A stretch of DNA of 32,589 nt from Bacteroidota bacterium. GTDB taxonomy: Bacteria; Bacteroidota; Bacteroidia; Bacteroidales; Dysgonomonadaceae. Numbering within the stretch: the stretch's first letter is position 1; every line of letters starts with the position of its first letter. This document shows positions 24,433-30,859 of the stretch, piece by piece. The notes beneath the pieces are model-generated. The model was given only the letters and a program-made list of their open reading frames with translations, was not told where the DNA came from and searched no databases. Location: positions 1 to 32,589 of the forward strand of contig JAEWGM010000032.1 of assembly GCA_023388315.1 (NCBI GenBank), read 5' to 3'. Made by a program: the position numbers and the translations under genes.

Positions 24433-24459
24433 CCGCGGAAAATCATCAAAAATAAGCCT

Positions 24460-25440
24460 ATGAGCCACGTGCCTCTTCTATCGATTTTCAACAACTTGGA
24501 ACAACTGGACAGTGTACGGTTAAATTTCAGCCAGGGAAGTGTAAATATAATGAACCTCGCTATCGCGTTTATTATGTTTGGCGTGGCGCTGGGCATTAAA
24601 CCGTCTCATTTTAAAGATGTGATAAGCCGTCCTAAACCGGCTGTGCTAGGCATTATTTCGCAATATGTTTTGCTTCCGGCGCTCACTTTTTTGCTTGTCA
24701 TCATCACGAAGCCGAGCGTAGCGGTTTCAATGGGAATGATTTTAGTGGCATCTTGCCCGGGCGGAAACGTATCAAACCTCATATCGGCCATTTCAAAATC
24801 CAATGTGGCGCTTTCCGTTAGCCTCACGGCTACTACCACCGTGCTTAGCCTTTTTTTAACGCCTTTCAATTTCGCTTTTTGGGGGAAAATGTACGTGAAC
24901 TATTACGCCAAACATTCCAATTTATTGGTTCCCATCACCATTGAGCCGTTGGAAATGTTTCGCACCGTTTTTCTCATCCTCGGCATTCCCGTTATTTTGG
25001 GTATGTTGGTGGGCATGAAATTCCCCGCTTTCGTAAAAAAGGTGGAAAAGTATGTGCAAGTGGCTTCCATCATCTTTTTTATGGCATTTATTGTGGGAAC
25101 GTTGGCCGGCAACTTTGGACTGTTTCTCAGGTATATACATTTGGTTTTTCTTCTTGTATTTCTGCACAACGCGTTGGCGTTTTTATCGGGTTATTTTTTA
25201 CCGAAGATGTTGAAAGTAGAAGAAATCAACGCCCGAAGCATTTCCATTGAAACCGGCATACAAAATTCGGGATTGGGGCTGGCGCTTATTTTCAATCCCC
25301 GTATTTTCTCTCCCGATTTGGAATTGGGAGGAATGGCATTTGTAGCCGCCTGGTGGGGAATATGGCATATTATTGCCGGGCTCGCATTGGCATATTACTG
25401 GAGAAGAAAACCCGCTAAATTAATCACTTTCGCGTCATGA
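24460..25440 (+). CDS. Bile acid:sodium symporter (BASS) family transporter
   Basis: This 326-residue inner-membrane protein has about nine to ten hydrophobic helices and belongs to the BASS/ASBT family. The signature ILVASCPGGNVSNLISAISKSNVALSVSLTATTTVLSLFLTP (about 100-145) corresponds to the first crossover region that binds sodium, and ISIETGIQNSGLGLALI (about 265-285) to the second. Family members couple sodium entry to uptake of bile acids, 2-keto acids or other organic anions; the substrate here cannot be read off. The acyltransferase gene overlaps its stop codon in an ATGA arrangement, so the two are translationally coupled. The start was chosen from the promoter position; a later in-frame Met (MNLAIAFIMFG) is possible. 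Confidence 0.92.
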   Translation: MSHVPLLSIFNNLEQLDSVRLNFSQGSVNIMNLAIAFIMFGVALGIKPSHFKDVISRPKPAVLGIISQYVLLPALTFLLVIITKPSVAVSMGMILVASCPGGNVSNLISAISKSNVALSVSLTATTTVLSLFLTPFNFAFWGKMYVNYYAKHSNLLVPITIEPLEMFRTVFLILGIPVILGMLVGMKFPAFVKKVEKYVQVASIIFFMAFIVGTLAGNFGLFLRYIHLVFLLVFLHNALAFLSGYFLPKMLKVEEINARSISIETGIQNSGLGLALIFNPRIFSPDLELGGMAFVAAWWGIWHIIAGLALAYYWRRKPAKLITFAS

Positions 25441-26738
25441 AATACGACTACGACATAGGATATGAAGTGTTACGCTTTTTTGAGCGCATCGCCTTGAATT
25501 TGCATTACCGAAAAATTGTTTACACGGGCACCGAAAACATCAACGAGGAGCACCCCATTGTTTTCGCGTCCAATCACCGCAATGCCGTAATCGACCCCCT
25601 TGTACTGCTCAACGCATGCAAGAAACAACCTGTTTTTCTGGCCCGTGCCGATGTGTTTAAAAAACCCGCCATCGCCCGCATTATGACGTGGCTGCACATT
25701 ATGCCGGTGTATCGCATTCGCGATGGTGTGGAAAATTTGGAAAACAACAATGATTCATTCCAAATGAGCGGCGAGTTGTTAAAAAAACGAATTCCCATGG
25801 CGCTCTATCCCGAAGGGCGGCACAACCCCAAAATATCGTTGTTGCCGATTCAAAAAGCCATTTCGCGCATTGTGATGCCCATTGAAGCGGCTGAAAATTT
25901 CACGCTGGGCAGCGAAGTGGTTCCCGTGGGCGTTTATTATCCCGATATTTTCGGTTTCCTTTCCGATGCATATGTCACTTTTGGAAAACCTATTAAGGTT
26001 GGCGATTACAAAGCGCAATTCGACGAAAACCCCAATCTGGCAGCCAATTATTTGAGGAAGGATTTGGAAAATGCGATGAAAGAACTAATCGTGCACGTGT
26101 GGAACGATGAATTCTATGACGAGTACCTGTTGGCCATCGATTGGAACGCCCCTCAATTGGCCAAAGAGAAATATGCCGACAAAAAGGAAGATTACCTCCT
26201 TGCTTCGCAAGAAGTGGTGAAAATATTGGACGATCTATTCCACAACAACAAACCGGCTTTTGACAGAAAAATCGAGAACTTTCGCGAAGCGAACCACATA
26301 CTCCAAACGCACGGGTTAACCTCAAAAGACAATGTGGCGAAGCCCGCTTCAACACCTGCCATTGTGTTGCAAGCGCTCCTATTACTCGTATCGTTGCCAA
26401 TAACCATATTCGGATTTTTGAACGGCATTTTCCCGATATTGGTTTACAAAAAACTGTTGAGCCTATTTAAAGACAATCAGTTTATCCCAACCGTGCGTGC
26501 CGTTAGCGGATTGTTTATTGTGCCATTGTTCACCGTAATACAGTCGATTATCGTTGGGTTTGTGTTTAATTGGTGGTGCGCTTTGGGCTATTTTATCGCG
26601 ATGCCCGCGGCTTTTTATTTCGCGTGCTGGTGGCGCAAATGGGCCAAATCGCTCGCCCGGAAGTGGCGCGTAAACCGATTTGTGAAACAATTTCCCGAAT
26701 TATGGGAGAAAGTTTTGGCGCTCGTGCGATTGGCATAA
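25437..26738 (+). CDS. PlsC-like acyltransferase with C-terminal membrane segments
   Basis: This 433-residue membrane protein belongs to the glycerolipid acyltransferase (PlsC/LPLAT) superfamily, which transfers fatty acyl chains to lysophospholipids or glycerol phosphate. The catalytic motif is ASNHRNAVIDP (about 41-51), a His and Asp separated by five residues, as in the NHPNxxxD-type subgroup. YPEGRHNPK (about 124-132) is the substrate-binding motif, and VVPVGVYYPD (about 160-170) the later one. Unlike classic PlsC, it has about 110 extra residues at the end with two to three membrane helices (PAIVLQALLLLVSLPITIFGFLNG and VSGLFIVPLFTVIQSIIVGFVF). Its ATG overlaps the symporter stop. The gene converges on the DAHP synthase gene with only 10 bases between stops. 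Confidence 0.9.
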   Translation: MKYDYDIGYEVLRFFERIALNLHYRKIVYTGTENINEEHPIVFASNHRNAVIDPLVLLNACKKQPVFLARADVFKKPAIARIMTWLHIMPVYRIRDGVENLENNNDSFQMSGELLKKRIPMALYPEGRHNPKISLLPIQKAISRIVMPIEAAENFTLGSEVVPVGVYYPDIFGFLSDAYVTFGKPIKVGDYKAQFDENPNLAANYLRKDLENAMKELIVHVWNDEFYDEYLLAIDWNAPQLAKEKYADKKEDYLLASQEVVKILDDLFHNNKPAFDRKIENFREANHILQTHGLTSKDNVAKPASTPAIVLQALLLLVSLPITIFGFLNGIFPILVYKKLLSLFKDNQFIPTVRAVSGLFIVPLFTVIQSIIVGFVFNWWCALGYFIAMPAAFYFACWWRKWAKSLARKWRVNRFVKQFPELWEKVLALVRLA

Positions 26739-26748
26739 CCGCGCAAGC

Positions 26749-27819
26749 TCACTTTTTCGCTTTCTCCATTACTTCAAACTGCTGTCGCACCGATTCCGTG
26801 TGGATGGCTTCGAGTATTTTGTGAGCAAATTCACCGGACATATCCATTGATTGGGCTTGGTCCACCCGGTCTTTCAAAATGTGGTCGTAACGGCCGGTTT
26901 GCAGCACAGGCATATCGTGTTCCAGTTTGTAATGCCCAATTTCGCGTGACACACGCATCCGTTTGCAAAGCAATTGCAGCAGTTCGTTGTCCAATTCATC
27001 AATTTGAGAGCGTAATACCGAAAGGTCTTCCGTGGTTTGCACCGTATCGCGAATAACGAGCGATTTCATTATCTCTTTCAACGCTTCGGGTGTCACTTGT
27101 TGCGCTTTGTCGCTCCACGCCTCATCGGGGTTGCAATGCGATTCGATGATGAGCCCGTAGTAATTCAAATCCATCGCTTGCTGGCTGATGGTTTGTATCA
27201 TGTCGCGTCGTCCGCCGATATGGCTTGGGTCGCAAATGATTGGCAATGACGGATAACGGCGCTTCAACTCAATGGGAATGTGCCATTGCGGAATATTGCG
27301 ATATACGCTTTTATCCGATGTGCTGAAGCCACGATGAATAACGCCCAATTTTCTGATGCCCGCGTTGTATAAGCGCTCAATCGCGCCAATCCACAATTCC
27401 AAATCGGGGTTCACGGGATTTTTAATAAGGATCGGAACATCAACGCCGCGCAGGGTATCGGCAATTTCCTGCACGGCAAACGGATTTACGGCCGTTCGCG
27501 CGCCAATCCACATCATATCGATGCCGTATTTCAGCGCTTCATACACGTGCTTTTCCGTAGCCACCTCCGTTGCGGTGTACATGCCGGTTTCTTTTTCAGC
27601 TTGTTGCAGCCATTTTAACGCGGGGCTGCCCACCCCTTCAAAACCGCCGGGCTTGGTACGCGGTTTCCATACGCCTGCTCTAAAAATTTTCACACCTGCC
27701 GCCGCCAATTGACGTGCGGTGGTCATTACCTGTTCTTCCGTTTCCGCACTACAAGGGCCTGAAATAAGCAACGGCCGCTTCGCATCGATTCCCGGTAATA
27801 AAATTGATTCAAATTCCAT
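26749..27819 (-). CDS. Bifunctional DAHP synthase / chorismate mutase
   Basis: The enzyme performs the first step of aromatic biosynthesis (PEP plus erythrose-4-phosphate to DAHP) and, in a second domain, converts chorismate to prephenate. It has 356 residues. The type I-beta DAHP synthase domain (about 1-258) shows LLISGPCSAE (17-26), FRAGVWKPRTKPGGFEGVG, IGARTAVNP, LIKNPVNPD, HRGFS and ICDPSHIGGRR (195-205). The AroQ-type chorismate mutase domain starts at about 265 with LRSQIDELDNELLQLLCKRMRVSREIGHYK (269-298). It follows pheA and the aminotransferase on the same strand, but 639 bases of repeat-rich DNA lie between. No promoter is evident there. In Bacteroides, as I recall, tyrA follows this gene; here it does not. 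Confidence 0.97.
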   Translation of the reverse strand: MEFESILLPGIDAKRPLLISGPCSAETEEQVMTTARQLAAAGVKIFRAGVWKPRTKPGGFEGVGSPALKWLQQAEKETGMYTATEVATEKHVYEALKYGIDMMWIGARTAVNPFAVQEIADTLRGVDVPILIKNPVNPDLELWIGAIERLYNAGIRKLGVIHRGFSTSDKSVYRNIPQWHIPIELKRRYPSLPIICDPSHIGGRRDMIQTISQQAMDLNYYGLIIESHCNPDEAWSDKAQQVTPEALKEIMKSLVIRDTVQTTEDLSVLRSQIDELDNELLQLLCKRMRVSREIGHYKLEHDMPVLQTGRYDHILKDRVDQAQSMDMSGEFAHKILEAIHTESVRQQFEVMEKAKK

Positions 27820-27891
27820 GTCTTTTACGTTTAACGTTATATTTTTGTTTTTAAATGTCTTTTAATGAGCCAGCTGACAAGAAATAGGGTA

Positions 27892-27910
27892 AGATGCATT
27901 CAATGCATCT
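27892..27910. repeat. Palindromic repeat element
   Basis: AGATGCATTCAATGCATCT is a perfect 19-base inverted repeat with a single central base. With the following CTAC and preceding GGTA it resembles the GTAGAGATGCATT...CTCTAC class of dispersed palindromes known from Bacteroidetes and cyanobacterial genomes. A single arm of such an element seems to be present inside the fucosidase gene at 8782-8793. Confidence 0.65.
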
Positions 27911-27950
27911 CTACGAACATATCTCTTGACTTCTTTACTTCTTTACTACC

Positions 27951-28069
27951 CTTATCCCGCCCTTTCAGGGCTTGCTTTTGACGGTTGCTCTACATACCCA
28001 AGGCGTTGCCGTTGGGCTGAATTATGTATGGCCTTCAGCCAATTTTTTCCAACTTCTAACTTCAAATTC
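27951..28069. repeat. 119-bp direct repeat, copy 1
   Basis: This element aligns without gaps to 28223-28341 at an offset of 272. It contains three hairpins: GCCCT-TTC-AGGGC (27959-27971), CCCAAGGC with GCCGTTGGG (27997-28016), and an imperfect GGCCTTCAGCC (28030-28040). It ends in a T-run and an acttcta-type tract. The structure is like a REP-type mobile palindromic element. No transposase is in the window. Confidence 0.85.
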
Positions 28070-28097
28070 AATGTGTTTCTAAAGAAAGCAATGCTTA

Positions 28098-28137
28098 ACT
28101 TCTTTACTTCTCCACTTCTTCTAATTTCTAATTTTTA
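28098..28137. repeat. Octanucleotide tandem repeat tract
   Basis: Five 8-base units run from 28098: three acttctnn units, then taatttct and aattttta. The pyrimidine-rich unit is shared with the tracts at 28186 and 28420. Confidence 0.75.
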
Positions 28138-28185
28138 ACTTTTTAGTCCTTTTAGCAAAAGAAAATCGCAGCGTACTTTTTCTTC

Positions 28186-28216
28186 ACTTCTATACTTCTC
28201 ACTTCTCCACTTCTTT
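28186..28216. repeat. Octanucleotide tandem repeat tract
   Basis: Four acttctnn-type units, one of them shortened to seven bases, lie directly upstream of the second 119-bp element. Confidence 0.7.
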
Positions 28217-28222
28217 GTTATA

Positions 28223-28341
28223 CTTATCACCCCCTTTCAGGGCTTGCTTTTGGTTGTTGCCATATAAACCCAAGGCGTTGCCATTGGGCTGAATTAAGTA
28301 TGGCTTGCAGCCAATTTTTTCCTACTTCTAACTTCAAATTT
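28223..28341. repeat. 119-bp direct repeat, copy 2
   Basis: Second copy of the element at 27951, with the same three hairpin positions. Here the last one is perfect, GGCT-TGC-AGCC (28302-28312). Differences between copies include compensating or stem-preserving positions, which suggests selection for or recent spread of the folded form. Confidence 0.85.
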
Positions 28342-28419
28342 CAAGTCACTGATTTCTCATTAAATTTCACACGTTGAATGTTATTATTTTAGAAGTATTC
28401 AGTTTGTCTCTACCAAAGT

Positions 28420-28467
28420 ACTTCTTCACTTCTGTACTTCTATACTTCTTCACTTCTTCTAATTTCT
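28420..28467. repeat. Octanucleotide tandem repeat overlapping the aminotransferase stop
   Basis: Six 8-base units run from 28420: five acttctnn units and one taatttct. The last units overlap the end of the aminotransferase gene, whose TAG stop (28459-28461, reverse strand) and last two codons (Arg-Asn) lie within the repeat. Confidence 0.85.
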
Positions 28468-29631
28468 AACTTTCCCAACCCTCTCATACGCTTCTTTCAG
28501 TTTCTCCACCGGTGAGCCCAGCGAGATGCGCACAAACCGTTCTCCGTTGCTGCCAAAAATGGCGCCGGGAGTGATAAACACGTTGGCACGAAGCAAAATA
28601 TCATCGATAAAATCTTTGCTGGAGGCAATCGACTCGGGGAGTTTTCCCCAAACGAAAAGGCCTACTTGACTTTTATCCACTGTGCATTGAAGCAATTCCA
28701 TAATTTTTTCCGCCCAAACTCTGCGTTCCGCATACAGTTTATTAATACCGGCGTGCCACTCGCGCGAGTTGTTGAGCGCCTCTATTACCGCGAGTTGCAC
28801 GGGCTTGAACTGCCCACTATCTATGTTGCTTTTGGCCTTCAACACCCATTTAACAAATTGCGCGTTGGAAGCCAACATCCCAATCCGCCACCCCGACATA
28901 TTGTGCGATTTGCTTAACGAGTTTAATTCTATGCAAATATCTTTCGCCCCATCTACGGACAAAATACTCATTGGATTGTCGTTTAAAATGAGGCTATAAG
29001 GATTGTCGTGACAAATAATAATCTGATGTTTTTTACCGAAAGCAACCAATTTTTCAAACAGCTCTTTTGATGCATTGACGCCGGTGGGCATATTTGGGTA
29101 ATTCACCCACATCAGTTTCACGTTGGACAAATCGTGCTTTTCGAGCGCATCAAAATTGGGTTGCCAGCCGTTGTTTTCCAGCAAATCATATTCCATTACG
29201 TTCGCCCTAAGCAAATTGGAAACCGATTTATACGTTGGATAACCAGGATTGGGAACTAAAACGCCATCGCCAATGTTGAGAAATGTCATTGAAATATGCA
29301 AAATACCTTCTTTTGACCCGATAAGCGGAAGAAATTCCTCCGCGGCCAGTTCCACGCCATACGTGCGTTTATACCAATCGGCATACGCTTTGCGAAGCTC
29401 CGGAATACCGGTGTAGGGCTGATAAGCGTGCACATCGGGGTGGCGCGATGTTTCGCAAAGCGTTTCGATGGTTTTTTCCGATGGCGGCTGATCGGGCGCT
29501 CCCACGCCCAGATTTATCACATTTTTGCCTTCGGCATTCATTCTTGCCACTTCGGCCAGTTTTACCGAAAAATAATATTCCGCGATGTTTTTAATGTGTT
29601 CAGCAGGCTCTATTTGTTTGTTGTTCATCAT
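28459..29631 (-). CDS. PLP-dependent class I/II aminotransferase, probably aromatic
   Basis: This 390-residue cytoplasmic enzyme is a fold-type I aminotransferase. Key residues are visible: the NLGVGAPDQPP start motif (about 40-50), YTGIPELRKA (73-82), the Asn and Pro of NYPNMPTG (177-184), Asp209 in CHDNPYS, the Schiff-base Lys241 in SLSKSHNMSGWRIG, and a C-terminal Arg in FVRISLG that would bind the substrate carboxylate. It lies 4 bases after pheA and upstream of DAHP synthase, so the likely reaction is phenylpyruvate or hydroxyphenylpyruvate to phenylalanine or tyrosine; other 2-keto acids cannot be excluded. The start is one of two consecutive Met codons (29631 or 29628). The gene ends inside an octamer repeat. 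Confidence 0.93.
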   Translation of the reverse strand: MMNNKQIEPAEHIKNIAEYYFSVKLAEVARMNAEGKNVINLGVGAPDQPPSEKTIETLCETSRHPDVHAYQPYTGIPELRKAYADWYKRTYGVELAAEEFLPLIGSKEGILHISMTFLNIGDGVLVPNPGYPTYKSVSNLLRANVMEYDLLENNGWQPNFDALEKHDLSNVKLMWVNYPNMPTGVNASKELFEKLVAFGKKHQIIICHDNPYSLILNDNPMSILSVDGAKDICIELNSLSKSHNMSGWRIGMLASNAQFVKWVLKAKSNIDSGQFKPVQLAVIEALNNSREWHAGINKLYAERRVWAEKIMELLQCTVDKSQVGLFVWGKLPESIASSKDFIDDILLRANVFITPGAIFGSNGERFVRISLGSPVEKLKEAYERVGKVRN

Positions 29632-29635
29632 ATTT

Positions 29636-30484
29636 TTATTCGTTCATCAATTGTTTATCTTCCACATATTCTCCCAAAACTTTCAGTTTCGCCACCAAGG
29701 GAAGGATGGCTTCCACCGACTTTTTATATCGGTTGTAATCGCTGAAAGTGAGATCGATATAAAACTGATACTCCCACTCACGCCCGATGATGGGCAACGA
29801 CTGAATGCGCGTGAGGTTAACCCCGTAAAACGAAAGCACAGACAACACCTGCGAAAGGCTCCCCTCTTTGTGCGGTAGCACGAAAACTAACGAAGATTTA
29901 TTCACTTCTTGATGTTTTCTCACTTCCGAAAGCATTTTTTCGTTCGCCAAAACAAGAAATCGGGTGAAATTTCGTTTGTTTGTTTCAATACCGGAAGCCA
30001 AAATATCTAAATTGTACATTTTTGCGGCCAAATCACTGCAAATGGCGGCCCGCCCCCGAAGCTGCTTTTCAGAAATTTCTTTGGCGGCAAGCGCCGTATC
30101 TTCGTGCTCTACCAACTTCACATCGGGCAAAGTATCTAAAAAATCGGCACATTGCATCAATGCCATGGGGTGCGACATAATTTCGGTAATATCGGCTGTT
30201 TCCTGTCCCGAAAGCGCCGCCAACGAATGCGAAATACGCAGTTTGTATTCTCCGGCAATCTCCAAGTTGTTCATTTTAAGCAAATCGTGGTTTTGCAACA
30301 ACCCGCCCGCGATGGTGTTTTCAATAGCCATCACGCCAATGAGGGCCGGATTTTTCTTGGCTTGCACAAAAATCTCTTTAAACGTTAAGCAAGGGACAAT
30401 TTCTACTTCTTCTTCGCCGAAATAGTTTCGTGCCGCAATTTCGTGATACGCGCCCGGGATGCCCTGAATAGCTACTTGTTTCAT
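29636..30484 (-). CDS. pheA: Prephenate dehydratase
   Basis: The enzyme turns prephenate into phenylpyruvate, the committed step to phenylalanine. It has 282 residues, the normal length for the stand-alone form. The catalytic domain (about 1-180) starts with VAIQGIPGAYHE and includes AIENTIAGG, the conserved SHPMALMQC and the active-site Thr-Arg-Phe at 174-176 in NFTRFLVL. The ACT domain (about 197-275) contains GSLSQVLSVLSFYGVNLTRIQSLPI, equivalent to the phenylalanine-binding GAL and ESRP motifs, though ESRP reads QSLP here. It is first in an operon with the aminotransferase. The aromatic leader peptide and terminator upstream indicate control by attenuation. Confidence 0.97.
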   Translation of the reverse strand: MKQVAIQGIPGAYHEIAARNYFGEEEVEIVPCLTFKEIFVQAKKNPALIGVMAIENTIAGGLLQNHDLLKMNNLEIAGEYKLRISHSLAALSGQETADITEIMSHPMALMQCADFLDTLPDVKLVEHEDTALAAKEISEKQLRGRAAICSDLAAKMYNLDILASGIETNKRNFTRFLVLANEKMLSEVRKHQEVNKSSLVFVLPHKEGSLSQVLSVLSFYGVNLTRIQSLPIIGREWEYQFYIDLTFSDYNRYKKSVEAILPLVAKLKVLGEYVEDKQLMNE

Positions 30485-30497
30485 CTGTTGTTTTATT

Positions 30498-30531
30498 CAA
30501 AAAAAATCCTGTCGTGCTATCGACAGGATTT
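30498..30531 (-). terminator. Attenuator terminator upstream of pheA
   Basis: On the reverse strand, AAAATCCTGTCG (30531 to 30520) and CGACAGGATTTT (30513 to 30502) form a perfect 12-bp stem with the loop ATAGCA, followed by a run of eight Us. It lies between the leader peptide and pheA, so it would stop transcription before the structural genes. Confidence 0.93.
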
Positions 30532-30587
30532 TATTTATTTTTTAAATATGATATTCTTTTCTTCGTTTTTTTACATATAAAATCCTG
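30523..30587 (-). promoter_or_regulatory. Antiterminator pairing in the pheA leader
   Basis: On the reverse strand, CAGGATTTTAT (30587 to 30577) pairs perfectly over 11 bp with ATAAAATCCTG (30533 to 30523). The second arm is also the 5' arm of the terminator, so the two structures exclude each other. The first arm starts 3 bases after the leader stop codon, where a ribosome that has finished the leader would cover it. Confidence 0.88.
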
Positions 30588-30590
30588 CCT

Positions 30591-30647
30591 TTACCTGTTA
30601 AAATAAAAGTAAAACCAAAATGAGTATGTAAAGTTCGAATGTTGCAT
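30591..30647 (-). CDS. pheL: Phenylalanine/aromatic operon leader peptide
   Basis: An 18-residue ORF reads MQHSNFTYSFWFYFYFNR, with five Phe, three Tyr and one Trp. It starts about 22 bases after the predicted transcription start and ends 3 bases before the antiterminator arm. Stalling at Phe or Tyr codons would leave the antiterminator free to form, and full translation would allow the terminator. It is too short for ordinary gene calling. The name reflects function by analogy with the enteric pheL, not homology. Confidence 0.9.
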   Translation of the reverse strand: MQHSNFTYSFWFYFYFNR

Positions 30648-30675
30648 TTTGTTCTTTTTAGAGCAAATTGAAATG

Positions 30676-30683
30676 CAAATGTA
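30676..30683 (-). promoter_or_regulatory. -7 box of the phenylalanine operon
   Basis: CAAATGTA on the forward strand reads TACATTTG on the reverse strand, matching TAnnTTTG. It is 28 bases upstream of the leader ATG. No clear -33 TTG is seen. Confidence 0.65.
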
Positions 30684-30810
30684 CTACTTTTTTTAAAAAA
30701 TAAAGAAAATAGCAGAGAAAATTGCATAAATAATTTCCATCACGCCTTCAATCCATTTAAAATCATTTACGTTTCGAGGAAGTTTAAGGCGTTAAACATG
30801 AAAAATTGTT

Positions 30811-30818
30811 TATATTTG
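30811..30818 (+). promoter_or_regulatory. -7 box of the peptide transporter gene
   Basis: TATATTTG fits TAnnTTTG, 41 bases before the ATG at 30860. It diverges from the phenylalanine promoter, with about 130 bases between them. Confidence 0.6.
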
Positions 30819-30859
30819 CACGATGAAAAAATAGTTATTCATACTTTAAATCAAATTGA

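Larger units (their letters stand above)
27820..28458. other. Repeat-filled 639-bp space within the aromatic gene cluster
   Basis: No protein or RNA gene is supported here. The space holds a palindrome (27892-27910), several octamer tracts and two direct copies of a 119-bp element (27951 and 28223). A 70-codon forward frame (27926-28138) runs only through repeat sequence and I do not take it as a gene. Confidence 0.7.

Noticed and set aside
27926..28138. 70-residue forward ORF between the aromatic genes
   Set aside because: It consists wholly of repeat elements, and the second repeat copy does not keep the frame as a gene would.
27951..28341. CRISPR array
   Set aside because: Only two long copies with diverged spacer-like sequence between them and no cas genes; the internal hairpins fit a REP-like element.
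30542..30727. 61-residue reverse-strand ORF over the pheA leader
   Set aside because: It is in another frame from the aromatic leader peptide and runs through the promoter and antiterminator arm.
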